From: Streptomyces malaysiensis subsp. samsunensis
GTDB lineage: Bacteria; Actinomycetota; Actinomycetes; Streptomycetales; Streptomycetaceae
Direction: 5' to 3'
Assembly (NCBI RefSeq): GCF_024519315.1
Contig: NZ_JANIIC010000030.1
Span: forward strand, 1 to 64,000
DNA: 64,000 nucleotides
Under the pieces are notes generated by a model that saw only the letters and a list, made by a program, of their open reading frames with translations, was not told where the DNA came from and did no database searches. Of this stretch, positions 26,217 through 35,779 are shown one piece after another. Every line of letters starts with the position of its first letter. Position 1 is the first letter of the stretch. The position numbers and the translations under genes were made by a program.

Positions 26217-27185
26217 ATGAGCGACATCTCTCCCGCCGGCCCGGTCAAGGTCGCCGTCACGGTCGACGACCTCCTTCTCTGGGACGGCGTTCCCCTGCCG
26301 GCCGGCTCCTCGCCTGTGGACATCACCCGCTCGGTGGCGCGGACGCTGACCGAGCACGGTGTGCCGAGCACCTACGCGTTCGCGCACTCCTATCCGGTCG
26401 AGCGGGATCCGGCCCTGATCGCAGCGTTCGAGGCGTGGGTGGAGGCCGGGCACCACCTCGGCAACCACACGCACCACCACGCCCCGCTGCGGTGGATGCC
26501 GGCCGAGGACTTCTGTGCGGACATCGCGCGCGCCGAACGCCGCATCGGCCGGCTCATCGAGTCCGCGCCGCAGCGCTACTTCCGGTACCCGATGGACATG
26601 TCCTCCGGGTCCGAGAGCAAGCGGGGCCAGGTGGAGGAGTACCTCAGGGACCACGGGTACCGGAACGCGCCGATCACCGCGTGGTTCAGCGACTTCGCCT
26701 GGATCGTGCCCTACTACCGGGCCCTCACCAATGGCGACGCCGCGGCACGGAAGCGGCTGCGGGACACCTACGTCTCGGCCGCCGTCGACATGCTGGCCGC
26801 GCACGCCGTGTCCGCCCGCGGGCTGTTCGGCGCGGATGTCCCGTACATCTGGCTGATCCACGGCAGCCCGATCGCGGCCGATGTCCTGGGGGACATCCTG
26901 GACGCCTTCATCGACCGGAATGTCGAGTTCATCCCGCTGGACGAAGCGATGCGGCACTCGGCGAACTTTGGCATGCCCCCGTGCGACCAGCGGTTCCGCA
27001 ACCACCTCCAGCGGTACGCGCTCGCCGCCGGGGAGCCGGCGCCCGAACTCGCGCCCGAGGTGCTCGGAGAGGTGATGGCGGCTTCTCCGATGCCCGGTGT
27101 CGACACGATCGGGGTCCTCGAGGAGAGCGTGCTCAAGCCGCTCGCCCGGCGGTTGGGCGCCGAGTACCAGTGGGAGTGGGCCTGA
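26217..27185 (+). CDS. Polysaccharide deacetylase family protein (NodB fold)
   Basis: A 322-residue protein without a signal peptide. Motif 1 VAVTVDD (the two Asp) is at about residues 11-17, motif 2 HHLGNHTHHHAPL at about 80-92 gives the two metal His, and motif 3 FRYPMD follows at about 121-126. The family removes acyl groups from amino sugars or, in PuuE-like and amidase-like members, opens cyclic amides. Lack of export argues for a cytoplasmic small-molecule substrate. ATG 26217 follows GGAG; GTG 26211 in frame is also possible. An acyl-CoA synthetase gene follows 74 nt downstream. Confidence 0.88.
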   Translation: MSDISPAGPVKVAVTVDDLLLWDGVPLPAGSSPVDITRSVARTLTEHGVPSTYAFAHSYPVERDPALIAAFEAWVEAGHHLGNHTHHHAPLRWMPAEDFCADIARAERRIGRLIESAPQRYFRYPMDMSSGSESKRGQVEEYLRDHGYRNAPITAWFSDFAWIVPYYRALTNGDAAARKRLRDTYVSAAVDMLAAHAVSARGLFGADVPYIWLIHGSPIAADVLGDILDAFIDRNVEFIPLDEAMRHSANFGMPPCDQRFRNHLQRYALAAGEPAPELAPEVLGEVMAASPMPGVDTIGVLEESVLKPLARRLGAEYQWEWA

Positions 27186-27259
27186 GCGGCCCCGGACGAC
27201 GACCGAACCCGGGCAATTACCCGCCCCGCCCGCACCGTTCCGCAGGAGGACGCACCGCC

Positions 27260-28783
27260 ATGCTCAACCTGTCCCTGATGCTCACCGACAGCGCACGCCG
27301 TCTGCCCGGCAAGGCAGCGGTCATCGAGGGGGAGCGCTCGATGACCTACCGCGAGGTGGACGAGGCCGCCAACCGGGTGGCACGCCTGCTGTTGGACAAG
27401 GGCCTCCGGCCCGGCGATCGCGTCGCCCTCACCTGCCCGAACGTGCTCGAATTCCCGGCGGTGTACTTCGGCATCCTCAAGGCTGGCGCCGTGGTCGTGC
27501 CGCTCAACACCATGCTGAAGCGCGGCGAGGTCGCCTACCACCTCCGGGACTCCGGGGCGCGGGCCTACTTCTGCCTGGTCGGCTCCCCGGATGACGAGGC
27601 ATGGCGCGGCTTCGAGGACTCCGCGTCCTGCGCGTTCCTCTTCGTGATCGACAGCCCCGGGGCGACCGTCCCGCCGGGCCTGCCCACACTCACCGAGGCC
27701 CTGCGGGGCCGACCGGCCGATGATGTGCTCGTCCCCACCGAGGCCACCGACACGGCGGTGGTCCTGTACACGAGCGGTACGACCGGCAGGCCGAAGGGCG
27801 CCCAACTGTCGCACGCGAACGTCGTGATGAACGCCCTCGCCACGCATCCGCTATTCGAGGCTCGCCAGGACGACGTGCACCTGGTGCCCCTGCCGCTGTT
27901 CCACTCCTTCGGGCAGACCGTGCAGCTCAACGCGGGCTTCGCCGTCGGGTCGACGCTGGTGCTGATGCCTCGGTTCGGCGGGCGGACCGCGCTGGAGTTG
28001 ATGGCCGAGCACCACGTGACCTTCTTCGCCGGTGTGCCGACGATGTACTGGGCTCTGCTGGCCTCAGCCGGCTCGGACGACCCCGCCTCAGGCCTCGCCG
28101 CCACGCTGCGGGTCGCGGTCTCGGGCGGCGCGGCACTGTCCGTCGACACGCTCTCCCAGTTCCGCGACGTGTTCGGCCTGGGCATCCGGGAGGGCTACGG
28201 CCTGTCCGAGACCAGCCCGACGGTCGCCTTCAACCGCCTCGACCGGCCGAGCAAGCCGGGTTCGATCGGGCTGCCCGTCTGGGGTGTGGAGGTCAAGCTG
28301 ATCGCCCCGGACTGGAGCGAAGTCGCCGCGGGACAACCCGGCGAGATCGCGGTGCGTGGCCACAACGTCATGAAGGGCTACCTGGGCCGCCCGGAGGCCA
28401 CGGCGGAGGTGCTGCGTGACGGATGGTTCCGCACCGGCGACATCGCCACCCGTGACGAGGAGGGCTACTACTTCATCGTCGACCGGGCCAAGGACCTGAT
28501 CGTGCGGGGCGGATTCAACGTGTACCCGCGGGAGGTCGAGGAAGCCCTCATGACTCATCCCTCGGTGAGCCTGGTCGCGGTGGTGGGAGTGCCGGACGAC
28601 CGGGTGGGGGAGGAGGTCAAGGCGTACGTCATCCGGCAACCGGGCAGCACGGTCTCCGAGCTCGAGCTGATCGCCTGGTGCCGGGAGCGCCTGGCCGTTT
28701 ACAAGTGTCCACGTCTCGTGGAGTTCCGCGAGACCCTGCCCGTGAACGCCACCGGCAAGATCCTCAAGCGGGAGCTGCGCTGA
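27260..28783 (+). CDS. AMP-forming long-chain acyl-CoA synthetase
   Basis: A 507-residue ANL enzyme starting at ATG 27260 after GCAGGAGGACGC. ATP-binding motif YTSGTTGRPKGA (about 169-180), adenylation motif GYGLSETSP, GWFRTGDIATRD, hinge VDRAKDLIVRGGFNVYPREV and catalytic Lys in ATGKILKRELR. It forms acyl-CoA from a fatty or aromatic acid. Same strand as the deacetylase and an AraC regulator downstream; together they may process an amide or ester of an acid. A much longer upstream extension of this frame is not coding. Confidence 0.93.
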   Translation: MLNLSLMLTDSARRLPGKAAVIEGERSMTYREVDEAANRVARLLLDKGLRPGDRVALTCPNVLEFPAVYFGILKAGAVVVPLNTMLKRGEVAYHLRDSGARAYFCLVGSPDDEAWRGFEDSASCAFLFVIDSPGATVPPGLPTLTEALRGRPADDVLVPTEATDTAVVLYTSGTTGRPKGAQLSHANVVMNALATHPLFEARQDDVHLVPLPLFHSFGQTVQLNAGFAVGSTLVLMPRFGGRTALELMAEHHVTFFAGVPTMYWALLASAGSDDPASGLAATLRVAVSGGAALSVDTLSQFRDVFGLGIREGYGLSETSPTVAFNRLDRPSKPGSIGLPVWGVEVKLIAPDWSEVAAGQPGEIAVRGHNVMKGYLGRPEATAEVLRDGWFRTGDIATRDEEGYYFIVDRAKDLIVRGGFNVYPREVEEALMTHPSVSLVAVVGVPDDRVGEEVKAYVIRQPGSTVSELELIAWCRERLAVYKCPRLVEFRETLPVNATGKILKRELR

Positions 28784-28870
28784 GCCGGGGCATTGACCGG
28801 TCGGCAGGCGTGGCGTAGCGTCGGCCGCCAGTTCGCGGGGTAGCGCGGCCCGCGGTGAGGAAGTTGAACC

Positions 28871-29818
28871 ATGTACGCCGTCGAGAAGCTGAGCAGCGAC
28901 GAGTACGCACCGGGGGAGCGCGGTGCGTGGTGGCGCGACCTGGTCTCCGCCATCCACTGTCCGATGACGTTCGCGCTCCGGGACGACTACCGCGGCAGGA
29001 TCGAGCATCAACGCTCCGCCTCCTACCAGTTGGTCCGCTGGTGGGGCGACGAGGAGCGCATCTCCCGGCGTGAGGCGGACATCCGCCGCCATCCCCATGG
29101 CGCCTACGAGCTCCTGGTACCCGTGAGGGGCGTCCTCACCATCCGGCAGGAGGACACCACGGTCGACGTCCGCCCGTCGACCATGACGCTGGCGTCCCTG
29201 GACCGCGCGTTGGACCTGCGCCACGGCGATCGGTTCTCCTCGATGGCCTTCGTCATCCCACGGGAGTTGCTGGAGGCCCGCCTTACGCGGCGCCCGCGCG
29301 CGGGCGCCGTCCTCGACGCGGGCTCGGGTCTTGGCCGCATCGCCGTCGACATGCTGCGCAGCCTGCGTCGGCAGCGGGGCGCGGTCGACGCCGCCGCATT
29401 CGACGCCGTCGCTGACCGCGTCGTCGATGTCCTGGCCCTGGCCTGCAACGCCGGGCACACCGCGCTGTCCGCGGCCGTCCAGGAAGAGCTGGTCACCGCG
29501 ATCCGGAGCTTCGTCCGGGCCAACGCCCACGACCCCGGTCTCACCGGCGCCCTCATAGCGGCCCGGCTGGGCTGGTCCCTGCGCCACATCCAGGCCCAGC
29601 TCCAGCGGGCCGGGACGACGATCTCGGAGCTGATCCGCGAGGAACGGCTCGCGCTGGCACGGCTGCGGTTGCAGGACCCGGGCCGGCGCCACCAGACCAT
29701 CACCGCCGTGGCCCACTCTTCCGGCTTCGGCGACCTGAGCACCTTCAGCAACGCCTACCGGCGCACATTCGGGGAGCGGCCCTCCGACACTCGCGCCCGG
29801 AGCGGCCTGGCTTCCTGA
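28871..29818 (+). CDS. AraC family transcriptional regulator (AraC-binding-like domain)
   Basis: A 315-residue regulator. The N-terminal part (WWRDLVSAIHCPMTF, YELLVPVRGVLTIRQEDTTV) matches the cupin-like AraC-binding-like domain of XylS/FeaR-type regulators. The C-terminal HTH pair includes LTGALIAARLGWSLRHIQAQ and ITAVAHSSGFGDLSTFSNAY with RRTFGERPSD. It probably activates the flanking deacetylase/acyl-CoA synthetase genes or the SDR gene downstream in response to a small organic effector. Confidence 0.9.
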   Translation: MYAVEKLSSDEYAPGERGAWWRDLVSAIHCPMTFALRDDYRGRIEHQRSASYQLVRWWGDEERISRREADIRRHPHGAYELLVPVRGVLTIRQEDTTVDVRPSTMTLASLDRALDLRHGDRFSSMAFVIPRELLEARLTRRPRAGAVLDAGSGLGRIAVDMLRSLRRQRGAVDAAAFDAVADRVVDVLALACNAGHTALSAAVQEELVTAIRSFVRANAHDPGLTGALIAARLGWSLRHIQAQLQRAGTTISELIREERLALARLRLQDPGRRHQTITAVAHSSGFGDLSTFSNAYRRTFGERPSDTRARSGLAS

Positions 29819-29902
29819 GGCGGCGCGGCCATGCGCGCGCCGGGCAAGCCCGCTGCGCGGTAGCCCAAGCCGTCGCCCTGCCGCGGCACTAGCGTCACCG
29901 GC

Positions 29903-30727
29903 ATGGAACCGACACCGCTATCACAATCAGGACCCGACGACGCCGATCTGTTCTCCGTACACGGCCGGACGGCCGTGGTGACCGGCGGCTCGCGCGGGAT
30001 CGGCGCCATGATCGCGCGGGGCCTCGCACGGGACGGCGCACAGGTGGTCATCGCGAGCAGGAAGGCCGATCAGTGCCGTGCCGCGGCCGAGGCGATCAAC
30101 GCCTCCGGGGTCCGGGGCCACTGCACCGCCACACCGGCCGACCTCTCCTCCCCGGAGGGCTGCCAACGGCTCGCGGCCTGGCTCGCCGAGCACCACCACA
30201 GCGTGGACATCCTGGTCAACAACGCGGGGACGACTTGGGGCGCCCCGCTGGAGGCGTTCCCCACAGCGGGCTGGACGAAGGTACTCGGCACCAACCTCAT
30301 CGCTCCCTTCGACCTGACCGTCGGGATTCTGCCGCTGCTGCGACGAGCAGGGCGGGCCGACCGCCCCGCCCGCGTCATCAATATCGGCAGCGTCGATGGG
30401 ATCAACGCCCCCCTGTGGGAGAACTACTCCTACAGCGCCGGCAAGGCAGGGCTGCACATGCTGACCAGACACCTTGCCAAACGGCTGGCGGCGGAGCACA
30501 TCACCGTGAACGCGATCGCCCCGGGGCCCTTCCTGACTGACATGCTCGGCCACGTGGCCGCCGGCCAGGGCGTCGAGACCGAGTTGCTGGCCCGGGTTCC
30601 GCTGGGCCGGTACGGGCTCGCCGGGGACATCGTTGGCGCCGTGCGGTTCCTCGCCTCGCGGGCCGGCGCCTACGTCACTGCCGCGGTCATCCCCCTCGAC
30701 GGGGGAATCACGGGGTGCTCGGGCTGA
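29903..30727 (+). CDS. SDR family oxidoreductase
   Basis: A 274-residue short-chain dehydrogenase. The nucleotide-binding TGGSRGIG is at about residues 27-34, followed by VNNAGTTWG, INIGSVDG, NYSYSAGKAGLH (catalytic Tyr-x3-Lys) and the late VIPLDGGITG. A 20-residue hydrophilic leader precedes the fold. The layout is that of FabG-like or RhlG-like reductases. It follows the AraC gene by 84 nt and converges with the phosphatase gene at 30737. Confidence 0.9.
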   Translation: MEPTPLSQSGPDDADLFSVHGRTAVVTGGSRGIGAMIARGLARDGAQVVIASRKADQCRAAAEAINASGVRGHCTATPADLSSPEGCQRLAAWLAEHHHSVDILVNNAGTTWGAPLEAFPTAGWTKVLGTNLIAPFDLTVGILPLLRRAGRADRPARVINIGSVDGINAPLWENYSYSAGKAGLHMLTRHLAKRLAAEHITVNAIAPGPFLTDMLGHVAAGQGVETELLARVPLGRYGLAGDIVGAVRFLASRAGAYVTAAVIPLDGGITGCSG

Positions 30728-30736
30728 GGGCGTGGG

Positions 30737-33700
30737 TCACGGCGCGGTGGCCACCGGCGAGATGTCCAGGCGGGCCCAAACGCATTTCCCGCCCTCCGTG
30801 TAGCGGGCGCCCCAGCCGTCAGAGGACAGCGCCACCAGTTGCAGACCGCGGCCGAATTCGTCGGTGAGGGCGGGGTGCCGCACCCGTGGCGTCGCCTCGG
30901 AGCCGTCATACACCTCGCACACCACGCGGGTCTCCAGATGCAGGAGCCGCAGGCGCACCATGCCGGAGGGGTGACTCTGGTCGTTCTGGGAGTTCTGCGC
31001 GTTCTGGTCGGGCAGGCCGGAGGCGTGGCGGACGGTGTTCCCGATCAGCTCGCTCACGATGAGCTGTAGGGGGTCGACCAGGGAGGTGAGGGCCCAGCCG
31101 GCAAGACGGTCGGTCACCAGGGCGCGGGCGCTGCGGGCGGACTCCGCGGCGCAGGGCAGGTCCCAGGCCGCGATGTGACCCGCGGGGACGCGGCCGGCGG
31201 ACAGTACCAGGAGCGCGGCGTCATCCCGGCGGTCGGACGTGGTGGGCGAGCCGGTGACGATCGCCTGGCACAGCCCCTCCAGCCAGGCTGTGTCCGGGGC
31301 CCGCCCGCCTGTGCCGGGGTGGGCGGCGGCATAGGCGGTCGCGGCCTCGGCCAGCGGCCCCGGGGGGGTGGCGTCCGCGCCGAGCAGGCCGTTGGTGTAG
31401 AGGATCAGAACGCTGCCGGGCTCCACGTCCACTTGGGTGACGGTAGACGGTACCCCGGCCGCGTCGTCGGCGACGCCGAGCGGGGGGCTGGGCGGGACGT
31501 CCAGGGTCCGCGGCGGTTCCTGGCCATCGGGGCGGAGGATCAACGGCGGCGGGTGACCGGCGTTGACGATGCGGCAGCTGCCGGCCGTGGGGTCGTACAG
31601 GACGATCAGGGCGGTGGCGTACGAGGGGGCGTCGGGCGTGCGGCGCTCCAGGCGGGCCGCGACATCGCCGAGGTGGGCCATGATGTCCTCGGCGGGCATG
31701 TCCAGGGTGGCCATCACCAGGACCGCGTGACGGATGATGCCCATGATGATGGCCTGTTCCAGGCCGTGGCCCATCACGTCGCCGATGACGGCCAGGACCC
31801 GGCCGCCGGGCAGGGGGACGGTGTCAAACCAGTCCCCGCCCACGTCCTGCCCGGCAGCGGCCCGGTAGCGGGCGGCGGCGGTCACGCCGACCAGGCCGGG
31901 CAGCTCGCCCGGTAGCAGTTCCCGCTGGAGGCGCTCCGCGCGGGCACGCGTCTGCTCGTACAGCCGGGCGTTCCTCAGGGCCTGGGCGATGAAGGTCGCG
32001 ACGGCCTTCAGGAGGGTCCGTTCCTCCGCACGGAACGGCCGCGGATCGGCCCAGCTGATGACGCAGGACCCGACGCGTTGCTCCCCGACAAGCAGCGGCA
32101 GTACGGCCCAGGCCTGCTTGCGGCCGAGGCGGGCCAAGGACTCCAGCCTGGGCCAGCGGCGCGCGAACTCCTCCGTCGAGGAGACGTACTGCGGCGCGCT
32201 CATGGCGGTGATCTCCACCGGAGGACGGGTGGAATGCTCCAGCCGCTTCAGCTCAGCGAGGAACTTCTCCGGGTAGCCGACCGCGCCGACGACGCGGGGA
32301 CCGGGGCCGGTCTGGTCGTGCATGACCAGACCGGTCGCGCCGAACAGTGGCAGCACGTGCTCGGTGACGGCGTCCGCCACATCGGCGGTCTCCAGGGCCA
32401 TTGCCAGAGCGGCGTTCAGGTCCGCGACCCGCTGCGTCCGTTCCGCCGCGGCCCGCTCGGCCCGGCGCTGCTCGGTGACATCGGCCCGCTGGACGGCGAC
32501 GTGGCCGCCGACCTCCACGGCCCGCACCTGGTAGTAGGCCGAAGCGCCGTGATCTTCCGCCGGCAGCTCCATCTCCAGAAAGGCCAAGGATCCCGGCGCG
32601 GTCCTGGCGCGGTCGACGAGCTGGGGCAGGCCACGGCCGCGTAGACCGGGCAGAGCTTCCCACGGCACGGCGCCCACGATCTGTGTGCCCTTCTCGGCGG
32701 CCATCCCTCGACTCGCGCGGTTGGCCCAGGCCACGCGGTTGTCGGCGTCCAGCACGTCGATGGGCTCGGGGTGCAGCTCCAGCAGCCCGGCGAGCCATTC
32801 GTGCTGGGAGCGCCGTGCGGTGATGTCCAGGACGGTGCCGGTCATCCGCGCCAGGCGGCCGGCCTTGTCGTACTCGCCTTTCCCCCGCGCCTCCATCCAG
32901 GAGATCCGCCCGTCCTCCCCGACGACACGGTACTCCATCGCGTACAACTGGTCGGTTTCCAGCGCCCGCTCGGCTTCGGCGTCGACCGCCGGGCGGTCAT
33001 CGGGGTGCACGCGGGAAAACCAGGCATCGATCCGGCTTGCCCATCTGTCCGGGGACAGTCCAGCGCCGCGGATCACCTCCTCGGCGACCTGGTCGATGTC
33101 CAACCGTCCCGTGGCCAGGTCCCAGGCCCACGTTCCCAGCCTGACCGGCTGCACGGCCCGGGGGCGCGCGGGCTCCTGCCACCACGGGGCCAGGGCGACG
33201 CGCCATCGCCTCGCGCGCAGGAGTTGCCGACTGGTCGTCCTGGCCAGACCGGCAAGGAACGCACGTCGGGCCGCGTCCGGAACGCGGCTCGTCAGCACCG
33301 ACAGCGCCCCGACCGGGGTGCCCCCCGCGGTGATCGGGACGGACAGTACCCCCACCGTGGTTTCCCACCCCCCGGGGAACCCCGCGCAGCGTTCGGGTGG
33401 CAGCGGGGGCGGGGACCACGTCACCTCGCGCGGCGCCATGGTCTCGGTCACCGCCCCGGCCAGGGCTGGGCTGTCCACGCGGGAGATGCGCTCCCACGCC
33501 TGGGCCAGGCGCGCGGGCAGTCCGGCCGCCGCGGCCAGCAGCAGCGTTTTCTCTTCCGGCCCTGCCAGATGCACCAGTCCGGCCAGCCCACCGACGCCGA
33601 CCGCGGCCTGCTGAGCGGCGAGACGCAGCACGTCCACGTCGGCCATTCCCTCAGCCGCTGCTGCTAGCTCCAGCCGGAGGGCATCCACCGCGGCTTCCGC

Positions 33701-33745
33701 GTCGCCCGTATCCTCCGGCCGACCACCGGCAGGACTGGCGGTCAT
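30737..33745 (-). CDS. PAS/GAF SpoIIE phosphatase with C-terminal HATPase domain
   Basis: A 1002-residue cytoplasmic signalling protein. Order: GAF-like region (about 40-190), PAS domains (about 205-320 and 325-450, with WMEARGKGEYD), GAF (about 470-620), PP2C-type SpoIIE phosphatase (GDWFDTVPLPG, IGDVMGHG; about 640-850) and an RsbW-like ATPase (ELIGNTVRHA, GRGLQLVALSS; about 870-1000). Such Streptomyces proteins control anti-anti-sigma factors by dephosphorylation and, with the ATPase domain, phosphorylation. ATG 33745 follows AGGAGGCGGA, better than the earlier in-frame start. No anti-anti-sigma gene is nearby. Two input domain types suggest sensing of redox, gas or metabolites. Confidence 0.93.
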   Translation of the reverse strand: MTASPAGGRPEDTGDAEAAVDALRLELAAAAEGMADVDVLRLAAQQAAVGVGGLAGLVHLAGPEEKTLLLAAAAGLPARLAQAWERISRVDSPALAGAVTETMAPREVTWSPPPLPPERCAGFPGGWETTVGVLSVPITAGGTPVGALSVLTSRVPDAARRAFLAGLARTTSRQLLRARRWRVALAPWWQEPARPRAVQPVRLGTWAWDLATGRLDIDQVAEEVIRGAGLSPDRWASRIDAWFSRVHPDDRPAVDAEAERALETDQLYAMEYRVVGEDGRISWMEARGKGEYDKAGRLARMTGTVLDITARRSQHEWLAGLLELHPEPIDVLDADNRVAWANRASRGMAAEKGTQIVGAVPWEALPGLRGRGLPQLVDRARTAPGSLAFLEMELPAEDHGASAYYQVRAVEVGGHVAVQRADVTEQRRAERAAAERTQRVADLNAALAMALETADVADAVTEHVLPLFGATGLVMHDQTGPGPRVVGAVGYPEKFLAELKRLEHSTRPPVEITAMSAPQYVSSTEEFARRWPRLESLARLGRKQAWAVLPLLVGEQRVGSCVISWADPRPFRAEERTLLKAVATFIAQALRNARLYEQTRARAERLQRELLPGELPGLVGVTAAARYRAAAGQDVGGDWFDTVPLPGGRVLAVIGDVMGHGLEQAIIMGIIRHAVLVMATLDMPAEDIMAHLGDVAARLERRTPDAPSYATALIVLYDPTAGSCRIVNAGHPPPLILRPDGQEPPRTLDVPPSPPLGVADDAAGVPSTVTQVDVEPGSVLILYTNGLLGADATPPGPLAEAATAYAAAHPGTGGRAPDTAWLEGLCQAIVTGSPTTSDRRDDAALLVLSAGRVPAGHIAAWDLPCAAESARSARALVTDRLAGWALTSLVDPLQLIVSELIGNTVRHASGLPDQNAQNSQNDQSHPSGMVRLRLLHLETRVVCEVYDGSEATPRVRHPALTDEFGRGLQLVALSSDGWGARYTEGGKCVWARLDISPVATAP

Positions 33746-33971
33746 TCCGCCTCCTAGGTGCACGTGTCCGAAGCGCATCTCAAGGGCCTTATGTGATGCG
33801 GACAGCGGGCGTGCATCGCGCTATGGACCCGGAGCGGCGAGTACCACCGAAGCGGTCGATACCCGGCTCACCGTTCCCCCGCCACCAAGCGTACGCCTGG
33901 CACCACCGGTTCCACGGAGGGCGAGCTGGCCCGGGACACCCGTACCGTGGGGCCGGTCACTTCTCCTCCGC

Positions 33972-34703
33972 TCAGGCGAGCCCGGCGATCAGCTCGGCGA
34001 TGTCCTTGCGGCGCCCCGTGAAGAACGGGATCTCCTCGCGGACGTGCATGCGGGCCTCCGAGGCGCGCAAATGGTGCATGAGGTCGACGATGCGGTGCAG
34101 CTCGTCGGCCTCGAAGGCGAGGATCCACTCGTAGTCGCCCAGCGAGAAGGAGGCGACCGTGTTGGCGCGCACGTCCGGGTAACCGCGGGCCATCTTGCCG
34201 TGGTCGGCGAGCATGCGGCGGCGGTCCTCGTCGGGCAGCAGGTACCAGTCGTAGGAGCGCACGAACGGGTAGACACTCACGTAGGCGCGGGGCGTCTCGT
34301 CGGCGAGGAACGCCGGGATGTGCGAACGGTTGAACTCGGCCGGGCGGTGCAGCGCCATGTTCGACCACACCGGCTCCAGCGCGCGGCCCAGCTTCGTGCG
34401 GCGGAAGAGGTTGTACGCCTGCTGGAGCTGGTCGGCGGTCTCGGTGTGCCACCAGATCATGAGGTCGGCGTCGGCACGCAGGCCGGACAGGTCGTAGGTG
34501 CCGCGGATGGTCACGTCCTTGGCGGCGAGCTGGTCGAACAGCTCCTGTACCTCGTCGGCGTAGCCGGCGCGGTCCCCGGGGAGCGCGTCCTTCAGCTTGA
34601 AGACGGACCACAGGGTGTAGCGGATGACCTCGTTGAGGTCCTTGGCCAGCTTGCCCTTGTTCGGGATCCTGCCGGACTCGGTGGTGGAGGTGTCGTCACT
34701 CAT
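33972..34703 (-). CDS. hemQ: Coproheme decarboxylase HemQ (chlorite dismutase family)
   Basis: A 243-residue protein of the usual actinobacterial length. It decarboxylates coproheme III to heme b using peroxide in the coproporphyrin-dependent pathway. Visible family blocks: NEVIRYTLWSVFKL, LMIWWHTETADQLQ, VSVYPFVRSYDWYLLP (with the catalytic Tyr), DHGKMARGYPDVRAN and WILAFEADELHRIVDLMHHL, which carries the proximal His ligand. The start MSDDTSTTES at 34703 matches relatives; an upstream ATG at 34733 is less likely. No other heme genes are adjacent here, so its neighbours may have been displaced by insertions. Confidence 0.93.
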   Translation of the reverse strand: MSDDTSTTESGRIPNKGKLAKDLNEVIRYTLWSVFKLKDALPGDRAGYADEVQELFDQLAAKDVTIRGTYDLSGLRADADLMIWWHTETADQLQQAYNLFRRTKLGRALEPVWSNMALHRPAEFNRSHIPAFLADETPRAYVSVYPFVRSYDWYLLPDEDRRRMLADHGKMARGYPDVRANTVASFSLGDYEWILAFEADELHRIVDLMHHLRASEARMHVREEIPFFTGRRKDIAELIAGLA

Positions 34704-34780
34704 CCTGACCAGGGACCGACGTCGGGAAGACACAGGGAGTTGAGGTTCATGGACTGAGTTGTGTTTTTTGTGCAGTGAGG

Positions 34781-35071
34781 TCAGGCTCGCGCAGCTGCTG
34801 TTGGTTCTTCGTTGGCGGAGGCGAGTTGGCGTAGGGCGAGGGTGGCTCCAGCGCCTGGGATGAGGGCCAGAGCGATGGTTGTGCCTCGTTTCATTGGGTC
34901 CCGTAGGACGCTGAGGATGGCGACGAGGTACGCGCAGCCGTGGATGGGGCCGGTCAGGGAGGCAACGGCGGGATAGCGCAGGGTGGCCAGGTTGATCAGG
35001 AGGACAGCCAGGGAGACGAGCTCGACCACGGCCGCGATTTTTAGATGAGTGCGGTTGCGGCGCATGGTCAT
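34781..35071 (-). CDS. DUF3817 family small membrane protein
   Basis: A 96-residue protein with three hydrophobic segments (IAAVVELVSLAVLLINLATL, GCAYLVAILSVL, TTIALALIPGAGATLAL). The layout matches DUF3817 proteins, often found as the second domain or partner of small permease-like proteins. It is translated from ATG 35071 overlapping the stop of the preceding gene (ATGA), so both are made together. Function unknown. Confidence 0.8.
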   Translation of the reverse strand: MTMRRNRTHLKIAAVVELVSLAVLLINLATLRYPAVASLTGPIHGCAYLVAILSVLRDPMKRGTTIALALIPGAGATLALRQLASANEEPTAAARA

Positions 35072-35532
35072 GCTCCAGTGGTGGAGCCCGGGCGAACGAT
35101 CATCAGGACGGTGACAATCGCCCACAACAGGTTGAAGAAACCGGTGAACATGGCTAGCTGAGCCGTGCGTGACTGTTCGATGGGGTTGTGGTTGGTGATG
35201 TCGTCGAGGAGTTTGTCCTGGCGGGGCAGGACGAAAGCAACGAGGATGCCGGCCGCGGCTGCGGTCAGGAGGATGGAGGTGATCAACCATCCGCTACCCA
35301 GGACGTTCATGTAGGAGGCGGTGGCGAAGCCGAAGACAGGTACGGCCAGGCCGATGCCGGCATAGACGCGGCAGATGCGGTGCAAGAGCTGGACGGCCGC
35401 GGTCCCGGACGGATCCGGGCCGTTGGCTACGGCACGGCGGGCGGCTGGCGGGAACATGCTGGCGGCGATGCTGACAGGGCCGATCGCAATGATGGCGGCC
35501 AGGACATGGAGAGAGAGGAGGACCTCGGTCAT
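35068..35532 (-). CDS. DUF2269-like integral membrane protein
   Basis: A 154-residue protein with four hydrophobic helices: LLSLHVLAAIIAIGPVSIAA, YAGIGLAVPVFGFA, WLITSILLTAAAAGILVAFV and MFTGFFNLLWAIVTVLMIV. The first helix with a conserved His and the overall layout match the DUF2269/YybE-like group of predicted integral membrane proteins. ATG 35532 is the likeliest start, although it has no strong ribosome site; an in-frame GTG lies 12 nt upstream. Coupled to the DUF3817 gene. Confidence 0.75.
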   Translation of the reverse strand: MTEVLLSLHVLAAIIAIGPVSIAASMFPPAARRAVANGPDPSGTAAVQLLHRICRVYAGIGLAVPVFGFATASYMNVLGSGWLITSILLTAAAAGILVAFVLPRQDKLLDDITNHNPIEQSRTAQLAMFTGFFNLLWAIVTVLMIVRPGSTTGA

Positions 35533-35779
35533 GGCTGGTCGCACTTTGCGGAGTTGAGGGTGTCTTCGGTGGACATGAACGTTCCTTGGGGCAGGTATGT
35601 GGACGCGCCTCAGCCGGCAATGGAAGGGCACCACTCGGTGTCCCGCGATTGCGTTCGAAGCCATCGACGGAGTGCCAGTTGTGGTTACGAAGGGATGCCA
35701 TCGCCTTCTCTACTTGCAGTACGACTGAAACCTAGCATGACTCTGCGGCTCAAGGGCCGACGGGGCTGAACTCGGGTGC

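Noticed and set aside
26135..27259. Upstream extension of the acyl-CoA synthetase frame to 882 residues
   Set aside because: It is a shadow of the deacetylase gene; ATG 27260 has a good ribosome site.
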